NCBI RefSeq assembly: GCF_000152825.2
Contig: NC_014414.1
Location: 2,232,001 to 2,296,000 of the forward strand
Source of the DNA: Parvularcula bermudensis HTCC2503
GTDB taxonomy: Bacteria > Pseudomonadota > Alphaproteobacteria > Caulobacterales > Parvularculaceae
Length of the DNA stretch: 64,000 bases
Direction of reading: 5' to 3'
Shown: one piece after another, positions 45,353 through 53,411 of the stretch
How positions within the stretch are numbered: position 1 is the first letter of the stretch
How the letters are laid out: each line of letters starts with the position of its first letter
Notes under the pieces: generated by a model
What the model was told of the DNA's origin: nothing
Databases searched by the model: none
The model's input: only the letters and a program-made list of their open reading frames with translations
Position numbers and translations under genes: made by a program

Positions 45353-46117
45353 ATGAAGGGCATGGGTTTCTTCAAAAAGCGCCACCGGTCCGCCCGCCCT
45401 CCGATTTCGGGAGCGCCGGGGAAGCGGCTTTATGCCATCGGGGATGTCCATGGCTGCGCTGAGGAATTCGATACCCTTCTCGCCATGATCCTCGAAGATC
45501 ACGAAGCCAGACCGGAAAAACCCGTCTTTGTCGTATCGCTTGGGGATCTGATCGACCGTGGACCGGATAGCCGCCGGGTGATCGAAACCTTCATGCGTTT
45601 CAGTCTGCCCCTGGGAAAGAAGCTGCTGATCGCCGGCAATCATGAGGAAATGTTGCTGCGAGGCCTGAAGGACGATCCCACGGTGCTGCCCGACTGGCTG
45701 CGCCATGGCGGCTATGCCTTCTGCGAAAGTTATGGCCTTGATGGATTTGATTTAATCGGCCTCGAGCCCCCGAAGATTGCCCAGCTCATCAGCGACGCGA
45801 TGCCCCCAGACCATATCGGGTTTTTGAGCTCTGGCGTCGAACGGGTCCGCTTCGGCGACTATCTTCTTGTCCATGCCGGCATCAACCCGGAGCGCTCATT
45901 AGAAGAGCAGACCGGCCGCGATCTACGGTGGATACGCGAACCCTTCTTGTCGTCTACGGATTATTTCGGCGCTGTGGTCGTCCATGGCCATACGATTACC
46001 GACGAAGTTGTGGACAAACCCAACCGTATCGGACTCGATACCGGCGCCTATCGCACCGGACGCCTGACCGCAGTGCGGCTTGAAGAAGATGAGCGCGAAT
46101 TTCTCAGCACCAATTGA
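45353..46117 (+). CDS. Metallophosphoesterase, PPP serine/threonine phosphatase-like
   Basis: 254 residues. It has the PPP-family metal motifs in order: YAIGDVHGCAEEFD (GDxHG), SLGDLIDRGPDSRRV (GDxxDRG), LIAGNHEEMLLRG (GNHE), then LVHAGINPE and VVHGHT with late metal histidines. The length fits bacterial PPP phosphatases such as PrpA/ApaH-like proteins. Substrate is unknown: a phosphoprotein or a nucleotide. Its place between the assembly genes and the BY-kinase block is suggestive, but BY-kinases are normally opposed by tyrosine phosphatases, so no link is claimed. The start ATG 45353 has a weak SD; ATG 45362 is an alternative. Confidence 0.87.
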   Translation: MKGMGFFKKRHRSARPPISGAPGKRLYAIGDVHGCAEEFDTLLAMILEDHEARPEKPVFVVSLGDLIDRGPDSRRVIETFMRFSLPLGKKLLIAGNHEEMLLRGLKDDPTVLPDWLRHGGYAFCESYGLDGFDLIGLEPPKIAQLISDAMPPDHIGFLSSGVERVRFGDYLLVHAGINPERSLEEQTGRDLRWIREPFLSSTDYFGAVVVHGHTITDEVVDKPNRIGLDTGAYRTGRLTAVRLEEDEREFLSTN

Positions 46118-46292
46118 GCGGCCGCCGCTAGAGCCGTGTCGATCTATCGGCGCCGAATACCGTCTCTAAACCTTTGTTTTTCCACACTTTCTTGACGTGA
46201 GCCGGTCCCACGGCACGTGCAAAGGCTCCAGCCTGCCTCAGCGTGCCCATGAAAGTGGGATTCGGCCTGCGCCTAAGGGTCAGTAGCGTCCG

Positions 46293-47723
46293 CTAGATCT
46301 CTACGGTCTGGCTCATCGCGTCCGCCGCGGGCGTCTCGCTCTGCGGTCGACGAACGGCCGACCGTGTAGTCTTGGCAGGGTTGGCAACAATAACGGCGAT
46401 ACACAGTGACGCAAAGAGGGCGATGGCCGGGGTGCGGAGGGGATAATCGACAAGACTGTGCAGCACGGGCAACCAAAGAGCGACGACCGCCGCCCGTTTC
46501 ATCGCCGTACCCGGCTGAATGATCGGCCGTTGCCAGGCAAACAGGGTCAGATTGACAAGAGCTGCCAAAGCCAGCCCCAGGAGAAGAAGACCCGCCACCC
46601 CTGTCTCCACCCAGAATTCGAGATAATCATTATGGGCATGATTGACGTAAGTATTGGTGAGAACCTCAGGATCCTCGTAGAGACGATAAATGTCCGGAAA
46701 ACTGCCCAGCCCCGAACCGGTCAACCAATAGTCCCCAATCATACGAAAAGTCGTCGCCCAAATATCTCCCCGATTGAGAGACCGGCCATCCTCCCCCCCT
46801 CCGATCAATGAGAGAAGATCGTCCGATGTGACCATCAACACCGTGAGAGTTATCCCGGCCGCCACAGGGGCCGCGATGAGAAATAGTCGGCGACGCAGCA
46901 AGTCAGGTTGAAAGATGAGAACCCCCGCGGTCACGGCAATGGCCATCAACCCAAATCCGGCAAAGGACCCTGTGAAGACGATCCCAAAGCATAGGACGAG
47001 CGCCGCCACCACATAGACCCCGGCAAGGGCCTCGACCCGTCGGCGGAGAGGGACATTCCCTTGCGCTCTCCGTGCCCCCACAAAGCAAAAGGGGATGACC
47101 ATTGCGAGGAAGCACGCCTGATGGTTGGCATTGGCGAAAAAGCCGACAGGCAATCCCACATTTGTATTCTCGTAGAAATAGAAGCCGCTTCCCGGCGCAC
47201 CCACTTGGGCGATTCCCAGTGCAAAGGAGAGGAGCCCCACCCCGGCCAGCACGGGGACGAGCCGCTTCGTCAGGGCAGACCAGGCCAATTTGCTGGAGAA
47301 CACCAAGAGCCCCAGCGGGATCAGCAGCATCGTAATGGCCGCAAAGCTCTCCGTTGGGGTCAAACTGATCGGTGTCAGGCCCATCTCCGCCCCGATCAAT
47401 TGAAACGCGTTCGCCACCTCCTGTCCGCCCGGCAAACCCCGCCTGATCGACGCGGGCAAGGGCAGTAATTGGAGCGCGACAAGACCTACGAAAAGGACCG
47501 CCAGGACAGAGAAATACCGGCTGACCTCAGGCAAGGGCCGTAAGCGACGTGACCAGACGCAGACCAACAGAAGCGCGACGGCGAGAAGTTGCAGGGCGAG
47601 ATTGACCAGGGCATTTCCCGAGGCCCCGGTGATCAGGAAGGCCACACACAGCCCCAAGGGCAGAGCGAACGGGATCGCCTCATGCAGCGCTTGCCGCCTG
47701 ATACGTGTGACCAAACTGGCCAT
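46293..47723 (-). CDS. O-antigen ligase/polymerase family membrane protein
   Basis: 476 residues with about 12 hydrophobic segments. The Wzy_C/O-antigen ligase signature is present: NVGLPVGFFANANHQACFLAMVIPF (split here by family-conserved N, H and A residues) and, later, the large periplasmic loop with GSGLGSFPDIYRLYEDP and NHAHNDYLEFWVETGVAGLL, the 'H-N-x-(Y/F)-L' motif of the family. It polymerises or ligates the lipid-linked glycan in the periplasm. The start ATG at 47723 is 2 bp after the stop of the preceding gene. It is the last gene of the minus-strand export block. A 175-bp gap to the metallophosphatase holds no gene. Confidence 0.88.
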   Translation of the reverse strand: MASLVTRIRRQALHEAIPFALPLGLCVAFLITGASGNALVNLALQLLAVALLLVCVWSRRLRPLPEVSRYFSVLAVLFVGLVALQLLPLPASIRRGLPGGQEVANAFQLIGAEMGLTPISLTPTESFAAITMLLIPLGLLVFSSKLAWSALTKRLVPVLAGVGLLSFALGIAQVGAPGSGFYFYENTNVGLPVGFFANANHQACFLAMVIPFCFVGARRAQGNVPLRRRVEALAGVYVVAALVLCFGIVFTGSFAGFGLMAIAVTAGVLIFQPDLLRRRLFLIAAPVAAGITLTVLMVTSDDLLSLIGGGEDGRSLNRGDIWATTFRMIGDYWLTGSGLGSFPDIYRLYEDPEVLTNTYVNHAHNDYLEFWVETGVAGLLLLGLALAALVNLTLFAWQRPIIQPGTAMKRAAVVALWLPVLHSLVDYPLRTPAIALFASLCIAVIVANPAKTTRSAVRRPQSETPAADAMSQTVEI

Positions 47724-47725
47724 AG

Positions 47726-48880
47726 CTACCCCGCAGCCTGAGGGATGGCGTTAATGCGCACCCCGGTAAGGTGATATCGGACGATTTGCGAATATTCCTG
47801 CGCCCGACCGATGATGTCCAGCGCCTGATACCCACAATCCCGCGGCGGCACGGTGAAGGTCAGCCGCCGTCTTTCCCCATTGACCGCGTCCTCAAGCGTC
47901 GTGGTCATCATCTCCGATCGGTTCGGCAGACAGGAAAGGCGGAAGGCAATGCCGCCACCGCCGAGGGGCACTTGACCCTGTCCGTCAATTTCGAGGCGAT
48001 AGGTACCGGGGCCCAAGGGCATGACCTGCCGGGCAAACAGCACACGGTCATCTCCTAAATGCGTGATATGCACACCGCCGCTATCCAAAAACTCCGCCTG
48101 CAGAGAATGAAGACGCCACGAAAAAAGCCCCTCCCCCTCTTTCCCCGTAAGGTTGGGGTCTAGCGGCCAGGTCCGTCCCGCAAGCCCCTCCTCCTCGAAG
48201 GTCATGGCGGCCACCAACGCCAAATCAAAGGCGTTCTCCTGTTGTAGCCGATCATAGAATGAAGGCTGAACAGTATCGGCCGCCCGGTTTACATCGAAAA
48301 GAAAATTGAGGTCACGGCTTTCGCGATTGAGGGCCATGACCAGGTGATCGGCAATCTGGCCGCCGTTACGGACATAGTCGACAATCGCCTCGCGGCCCCC
48401 GGGGGCGGTTTCCAGCGCGGCCATGATCGACACATAGCGCTGGCGGTTGTCATCATCGAGCCGCGCAAGAACACCCAATTGCGTCATCGCCTCGGCGACA
48501 TCACCGCGCTCCACCAGCGCCTGGGTCTTCAATCGACGGGCAAGAACATAGCGCTGATTACGCCTTAAGGCCTCCGCCACAGCGGGATGGGCGGGATCAT
48601 CGTTCAACAGAGCGGCCAAAAAGAGAGGGGTCCCGTCAAGCGGGGCAGCCGCCAGCGCCGCCTCAAGCGCTGGACGGGCCTCCTCAACCGTCAGACTGGT
48701 CTCGATCCGATTTTCGTCGAGGCTCTTCTCAAGAAGCGATTTTAACGCGGCAACGTCGACCGGCTGCCCGTTTTGGGTGACCCCGTAAGGCACATCCAGC
48801 ACCGCCCGGGTGGCGATAAGGGTCGCAACCCCCGCCAGCAAGAACGTCTTTACCAGTTTCGATCCGCTAACGGATGTCAC
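47726..48880 (-). CDS. Membrane-anchored protein of unknown function in export block
   Basis: 384 residues. There is one N-terminal anchor or signal (KLVKTFLLAGVATLIATRAVL), then a helical, repeat-like region about 40-200 with TPR-like helix pairs (AALEAALAAAPLDGTPLFLAALL, ALVERGDVAEAMTQLGVLARL). A C-terminal part with beta character has two Cys (LSCLPNRSE, PRDCGYQ). It is wedged between wzc (4-nt ATGA overlap) and the O-antigen-ligase-like gene (2-bp gap), so it is surely co-expressed with them. Proteins of this make-up occur beside ligase-like genes in other EPS loci, but I know no defined function. Confidence 0.72.
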   Translation of the reverse strand: MTSVSGSKLVKTFLLAGVATLIATRAVLDVPYGVTQNGQPVDVAALKSLLEKSLDENRIETSLTVEEARPALEAALAAAPLDGTPLFLAALLNDDPAHPAVAEALRRNQRYVLARRLKTQALVERGDVAEAMTQLGVLARLDDDNRQRYVSIMAALETAPGGREAIVDYVRNGGQIADHLVMALNRESRDLNFLFDVNRAADTVQPSFYDRLQQENAFDLALVAAMTFEEEGLAGRTWPLDPNLTGKEGEGLFSWRLHSLQAEFLDSGGVHITHLGDDRVLFARQVMPLGPGTYRLEIDGQGQVPLGGGGIAFRLSCLPNRSEMMTTTLEDAVNGERRRLTFTVPPRDCGYQALDIIGRAQEYSQIVRYHLTGVRINAIPQAAG

Positions 48881-51138
48881 GAAGCGCGATCCTGTCGTGG
48901 CGCCCCATCGTGATCATCCGCACTGGCAAAGACCTTGATACGGCGGCGATCGCGGGCCCGGGCGCTGAGCTGTTGCTCGGAATATTCCTCGGCGGCCTTG
49001 CCATAGGCATATTGATAATAGCCATATTGCTGTCCGCCTTGATCGGCATCGAATTTCGTCAGCACAACCCCAATCAAATTTGCCTTACTTTCGAGCAGCC
49101 TGTTGATCGTATGCTGGATCGACGGACGGCGTACGCCGCCGGCTTCGACCACGACGAGAGTGGCATCGCACGAAGCGGCAAGGATTGGCGCATCGGCAAA
49201 GCTAAGCACCGGAGGTGAGTCGACCAACACGATATCGAAATGCTGTTGAGCTTCTCGCAAAATTTCCGGGAAGCGACCGGAAGACAGCAATTCTGCAGGG
49301 TTGGGGGGGACGGTTCCCGAGGGCAACAGCGACAATCCGGGATTTTCGGAGGGCACGACCTCGTCGATCAGCGCTCGGTTTTGCGTCAACAGACCGGAAA
49401 GGCCGATCGACTCCGTCGTCCCGGTTTCGAAGGAAGGCTTCCGCATATCGGCATCGATGATCAGCACCCGACGACCGGTGCGAGCCAGAACGGTCGCCAT
49501 GGAAATCGTACAACTCGATTTCCCTTCTGCGGGACGGGTACTTGTGAACAAAAGGGTCGAGGGCATTCCCGACGACGACGAAAATTCGAGCGCTGTCCGC
49601 GCCGAAAAGAAAGCCTCGCATATCGGCGACCGCGGGTCCGACAGGGACGCGACGATGGATCGCTCGCCATCCTTCTGCTTGGGGATGACCCCGATGGTCA
49701 CGGTCCCGAGCTTGTTCTTGACATCCTCCGGGGATTTGATGGTGTCGTCGATATAATTAAGGACAAAGGCCAGCCCCACGCCGAAGCCCAAGCTAAAGAA
49801 CATCCCCACGGCCAAGCGGCGTTTGATATTGGGTTCGAAGGGATATTTCGGCGGCTCAGCTTGATCGACGATCGACAACTGGCTCGACCCGACCCCAGCG
49901 ATCACGCCCACTTCTTTCAGACGTTGAAGCAGCGCCTCATATTGCGCGCGGTTGGTATCAACCTCCCGCTGGAGGATCTGATAGTTGATTTGCCGATCGC
50001 GGAGATCCTGAACATCCGACTTCAACTCTTCGATCCGAGTGCGGAGAGCCGCTTCCTTGCCGACCAGTGCTCGATATTCGCCCTGCAGCGCGGCCAAGAT
50101 CCCCTGCCGCTCCCGGGCAATCTGCTCATCGATATTCTCGATGCGGCTTTGCAATTGGCGCATTGACGGGAAATCAGCCCCAAAGGCCCCCCGTCGAGAC
50201 TCATATTCACTCACGAGTTCGGAGCGTAGCTCTCGAATCCGACTGAGATCCTCACTCTCCGAGAAGGACAGCGCCTGGGGATTGCTTTGCGCCTCAAGAT
50301 AGCGCTGTTCAGCTTCGATCCTGGCCGCCTCGGCTTCGTTCAGCGCGGTGTTGAGAGCAACAATCGAGTCGGAGTCGAGATTGACGTTCCGTCGCTCGCC
50401 GGATTCGAGCTGGAGGATATTCTGGGCCCGCGCATATTCCACCAATTCGCGTTCCGACTCTTCGAGAGCGACCTTGGTCGCCGCGATTCTCTCCCGCAGG
50501 AAGCGACGCGCATAGGCGGTGGTGGCGTATTTCCGATCGAGGCTCTGCTGAATAAAATTATCGGTCACGGCGTTGGCGATGCGGGCGGCTTCTCGCGGAT
50601 CTGGGCTCGTATAAATGACCCGCATGACCCGGCTCCGACCGGAAGGCGCCACGGCAAGATTGCGCCGCACTTTCGAAGTGGCGGCATTGAGCCGAGCTTC
50701 CCGGTCGAGGGACTGATCGGCGTAGCGGGGGTCGTTGAGCAGCCCCAGGGTTTCAACGACGCGCTCAGCCAAACTCCGTGATTTCAGGAGCTCGAACTGT
50801 GTCGCCATGAATTCCGCATCGGCGATCGTGACCGGGTCGACATTCGACCCCTCAATAATTTGGGTCTCCTGCTTTTGGACCTCAATCGTGGCTTCGGTCC
50901 TGTAAAGAGGGGTGGCATTCAGCACCATCACTGCAGAGATACCGCTGCCAAGGAGGGTGATCGCGAGGATCAGCCATTTGAAGGACAGGACGATCCGCAC
51001 CATCTGCCAAAAATTGTTGGCGATGCTGGACTCGGTTTGGTCAAAAACCTCCTCGCTCTCCACCAGGGCATTTTCCTGCGGCGCGGGAAAATAGGTGAGG
51101 TTATCACGGCGGGGAGGTGTCGGCGGCTGTCCGGTCAT
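48877..51138 (-). CDS. wzc: Polysaccharide co-polymerase and tyrosine autokinase (Wzc-like BY-kinase)
   Basis: 753 residues. The Wzz-type chain-length region lies between TM1 (about 49-74) and TM2 (about 442-461), with long coiled coils at 215-410. The cytosolic kinase has Walker A STRPAEGKSS (K540), Walker A' VLIIDADM (558-565) and Walker B IVLVDSPP (636-643). The tail has a tyrosine cluster at 705, 707, 708, 710, 712 and 719 for autophosphorylation. It controls polymer length and couples to the outer-membrane exporter. It lies 44 bp downstream of the Wza-like gene and overlaps the next gene by ATGA. Confidence 0.94.
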   Translation of the reverse strand: MTGQPPTPPRRDNLTYFPAPQENALVESEEVFDQTESSIANNFWQMVRIVLSFKWLILAITLLGSGISAVMVLNATPLYRTEATIEVQKQETQIIEGSNVDPVTIADAEFMATQFELLKSRSLAERVVETLGLLNDPRYADQSLDREARLNAATSKVRRNLAVAPSGRSRVMRVIYTSPDPREAARIANAVTDNFIQQSLDRKYATTAYARRFLRERIAATKVALEESERELVEYARAQNILQLESGERRNVNLDSDSIVALNTALNEAEAARIEAEQRYLEAQSNPQALSFSESEDLSRIRELRSELVSEYESRRGAFGADFPSMRQLQSRIENIDEQIARERQGILAALQGEYRALVGKEAALRTRIEELKSDVQDLRDRQINYQILQREVDTNRAQYEALLQRLKEVGVIAGVGSSQLSIVDQAEPPKYPFEPNIKRRLAVGMFFSLGFGVGLAFVLNYIDDTIKSPEDVKNKLGTVTIGVIPKQKDGERSIVASLSDPRSPICEAFFSARTALEFSSSSGMPSTLLFTSTRPAEGKSSCTISMATVLARTGRRVLIIDADMRKPSFETGTTESIGLSGLLTQNRALIDEVVPSENPGLSLLPSGTVPPNPAELLSSGRFPEILREAQQHFDIVLVDSPPVLSFADAPILAASCDATLVVVEAGGVRRPSIQHTINRLLESKANLIGVVLTKFDADQGGQQYGYYQYAYGKAAEEYSEQQLSARARDRRRIKVFASADDHDGAPRQDRAS

Positions 51139-51182
51139 GTGTGTGTCGACCCTAAATTCGTTTGCAGCGCACTATGCGCTAA

Positions 51183-51893
51183 TTAGAAGAAACGGAACAG
51201 ACCAAGAATGGGGGCGGCGCGCACAAGGTCGCCATAGCGGGCGCGTGCCTCCGATCCGTCCATCACAATAACGTCGCTGCCATAGACCCTTGGGTCTTCG
51301 GCCTCACCACTCCGTATCTCATTGAGATTGAAGGCCGCCCCCGCCCGTCGGCCGTCGATCTCCCTGAAGATCAGCACTTTTTTAGGGTTGGCCCCATCGG
51401 AGGGGCCGCCGGCCAGGGCCACGGCTTGAAGCAAGGTTGTACGCCCGATGATCGGATAAATGCCGGGCCGTTCGACCGAGCCGTCCACCGTTATCCGCCG
51501 CCCCAAACTCTCGATCATCGTCACGCTGACCTGGGGATCGGTCAGATAGCGCCCCCGCAGCGCATCCTCGATCGTCGATGCCAGCTCGGAGGAGGTCTTC
51601 TCACTGGCATCGATCGTGCCGATCAGCGGGAATTTAATCGTGCCGTCAAAATTAACCTGATACTCGCCGGAAAGGTCACGAACCCCGAAAACCGTAATGT
51701 CCAAGCGGTCGGCGGGGGCCAACTCGAAATACGAGGTGTCGAGGCTCTCAAGCCTGGTGGGCGCCGTCCCGGCCGTGAACTCACTGTCATAGTCTGCCGC
51801 GCTCGAGGCGCAGCCCTGCAAGATGAGGATCACCGCAAGGGAAAGAAGGGGGAGGAGTGTCGCCCGGTCAAACAGCGAAGGCACGTATTTCAT
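51183..51893 (-). CDS. wza: Polysaccharide export lipoprotein (Wza-like)
   Basis: 236 residues from ATG 51893. The lipoprotein signal is MKYVPSLFDRATLLPLLSLAVILILQGC, shown here by its lipobox LQGC at about residues 27-30. The frame is open upstream to 52040, without a convincing SD. The Poly_export domain begins FELAPADRLDITVFGVRDLSGEYQV and continues FPLIGTIDASEKT with LTDPQVSVTMIE. An SLBB-type segment follows (ITVDGSVERPGIYPI, LLQAVALAGGPSDGANP). It is shorter than E. coli Wza and lacks the long C-terminal barrel helix region, ending LGLFRFF. It would form the outer-membrane exit ring with Wzc. The 201 bp upstream (51894-52094) hold nothing I can identify. Confidence 0.92.
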   Translation of the reverse strand: MKYVPSLFDRATLLPLLSLAVILILQGCASSAADYDSEFTAGTAPTRLESLDTSYFELAPADRLDITVFGVRDLSGEYQVNFDGTIKFPLIGTIDASEKTSSELASTIEDALRGRYLTDPQVSVTMIESLGRRITVDGSVERPGIYPIIGRTTLLQAVALAGGPSDGANPKKVLIFREIDGRRAGAAFNLNEIRSGEAEDPRVYGSDVIVMDGSEARARYGDLVRAAPILGLFRFF

Positions 51894-52094
51894 GTAACAA
51901 CCATTTCTGTGCCCGTTGGGATAGGGCGCTGCCCGGTTCATTGCAATGGCCCGCTTTGCGCCTGCGAAGGGGCGGAAATGACACTCGATCAAGACGCTAC
52001 GTTCCCATTCAGCCTCGAACCAGCCTAGAGGGGAGAGCATTCCCGCTCAAGACGATCCTAGCGCCCTCCCCCGTCCCGCCCCGATCCTCTTGGA

Positions 52095-53360
52095 TTAAAC
52101 TTTGGACGCTCTCCGTGACGCTCCCATGTGAATGTCGTGAAGCAGCGCGATCCAGCTATCGAGACCAGCACGACCAAGGGCCGGATCGGGGGTCCCCAGC
52201 GGCAAGGGGGTCGGTGGTGAGAGGAGCCATGTCTCGACTTTCTGCCGCCACTCCTCGGGGGCCGCGAGGTCGAGGACGGCGCCGTTCCCATAGCGGTCGA
52301 TGAGTTCCGCAACGGCCCCGTCCGGACTGCCAAGAAAAAGGATCGGGCGTCCAACGGCGATCACGCCATAGACCTTAGAGGGCATGATCAGTCCCTCGCA
52401 TCCCGGCGCCAAACTGACGAGGTGGAGATCAGGGACAGACAGGCTTTCGCTGAGGCGATCGAGGGGTTGGTAGGGGCGATAATGTACCGTGCCTTCTGGC
52501 AGATCGGCTGTGGCGGCCTTAACCGTCTCCAATCCCTTGCCGCCGCCGATGAAGAGCCAGGTCAGGCGCTCCAGATCGGCGGTGCGCCGGACCAGATCGG
52601 CCACCGCCTCGGCAATATGGGCACGCCCGAGATTGCCCGAATAGCCGATGACCCGCCGCTCCGTGAGATCCCATCCGGCAATCAGCGAATTCTCCTCGCG
52701 GGAGACGGGCCTGATGGCCTCGTCGCACCAATTCGGCACGACCTCGATTTTTTCAGAAGGCACACCCTCTGCCTGAAGACGCTCGGCCATTTTATCGCTG
52801 AGGGCGACATTCACCGTCGCCCGGCGCAACGACCAATTGCGCAGCATCCGCAGCCCCCGGCCAAGGGGACCATTCGCCCAATTATGGTCGAGCATGCCCG
52901 CAACCTCGGGGAAGAGATCCTGGCACCAATTGACCAATTTCGCCCCTTTGACCGCAGCGACAAAGGCCGCCGCCACCGAGATCAGCGGGGGATCGGTCTT
53001 CGCCAGAAGAAGATCGCCGCGGGTAACTTCACGCATCAGGGCGAGGGTCGCCGACAGATAAAACGTCAGATAGTCGATGGCCCGCGCCGGGGCGAAGTCA
53101 CGGCCGAACCGGCTGCTCCAGACCCGGATAATCCGAATGCCGCGATGGTTCTCCTGCGCCGCGAGGCGCCTTTGGGGGTCATCGTATAGCATCCGGCTGG
53201 TGACAATCGTCACCGTCTCCGCCGATAATGGGGCCGATAATGGGGCCGATGATGTGGCCAGTCGCTCAGCCAGGTCCGTCAGCAACTGGCTGGTCGCTGA
53301 ATGGTCCGGCCAGAAAAAACGATTGACGGCCACGATACGCAAGAGACCCGACTTTCTCAA
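52095..53360 (-). CDS. Glycosyltransferase, WcaI-like GT4
   Basis: 421 residues. It opens LRIVAVNRFFWPDHSATSQLLTDLAERL as WcaI-type glycosyltransferases do ('y.pPe..as.q...dLae.L'). It has GAKLVNWCQDLFPEVAGML, IEVVPNWCDEAI, VIGYSGNLGRAH and the C-terminal LVSLAPGCEGLIMPSKVYGVIAVGRPIL. Near residue 40 a tandem repeat encodes SAPLSAPLS (12-bp DNA repeats at 53221-53256), probably a replication-slippage expansion in a surface loop. It is the first gene of the export block and lies 51 bp after the giant secreted protein on the same strand. Confidence 0.9.
   Translation of the reverse strand: MRKSGLLRIVAVNRFFWPDHSATSQLLTDLAERLATSSAPLSAPLSAETVTIVTSRMLYDDPQRRLAAQENHRGIRIIRVWSSRFGRDFAPARAIDYLTFYLSATLALMREVTRGDLLLAKTDPPLISVAAAFVAAVKGAKLVNWCQDLFPEVAGMLDHNWANGPLGRGLRMLRNWSLRRATVNVALSDKMAERLQAEGVPSEKIEVVPNWCDEAIRPVSREENSLIAGWDLTERRVIGYSGNLGRAHIAEAVADLVRRTADLERLTWLFIGGGKGLETVKAATADLPEGTVHYRPYQPLDRLSESLSVPDLHLVSLAPGCEGLIMPSKVYGVIAVGRPILFLGSPDGAVAELIDRYGNGAVLDLAAPEEWRQKVETWLLSPPTPLPLGTPDPALGRAGLDSWIALLHDIHMGASRRASKV
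53221..53256. repeat. Three 12-bp tandem repeats inside the WcaI-like gene
   Basis: Two identical copies of gccgataatggg followed by a third with two changes (gccgatgatgtg). The unit length is a multiple of three, so copy-number change would keep the frame and add or remove four residues. Confidence 0.85.
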
Positions 53361-53411
53361 AACGACAAATCGGGTCTCTATGGGACTTAGGCGCGGAAGG
53401 GAAGCGAGAGG

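Noticed and set aside
45353-46117. Cognate phosphatase of the Wzc-type kinase
   Set aside because: The protein is a PPP-type metallophosphoesterase, not a low-molecular-weight or PHP-type tyrosine phosphatase, so proximity alone does not support this.
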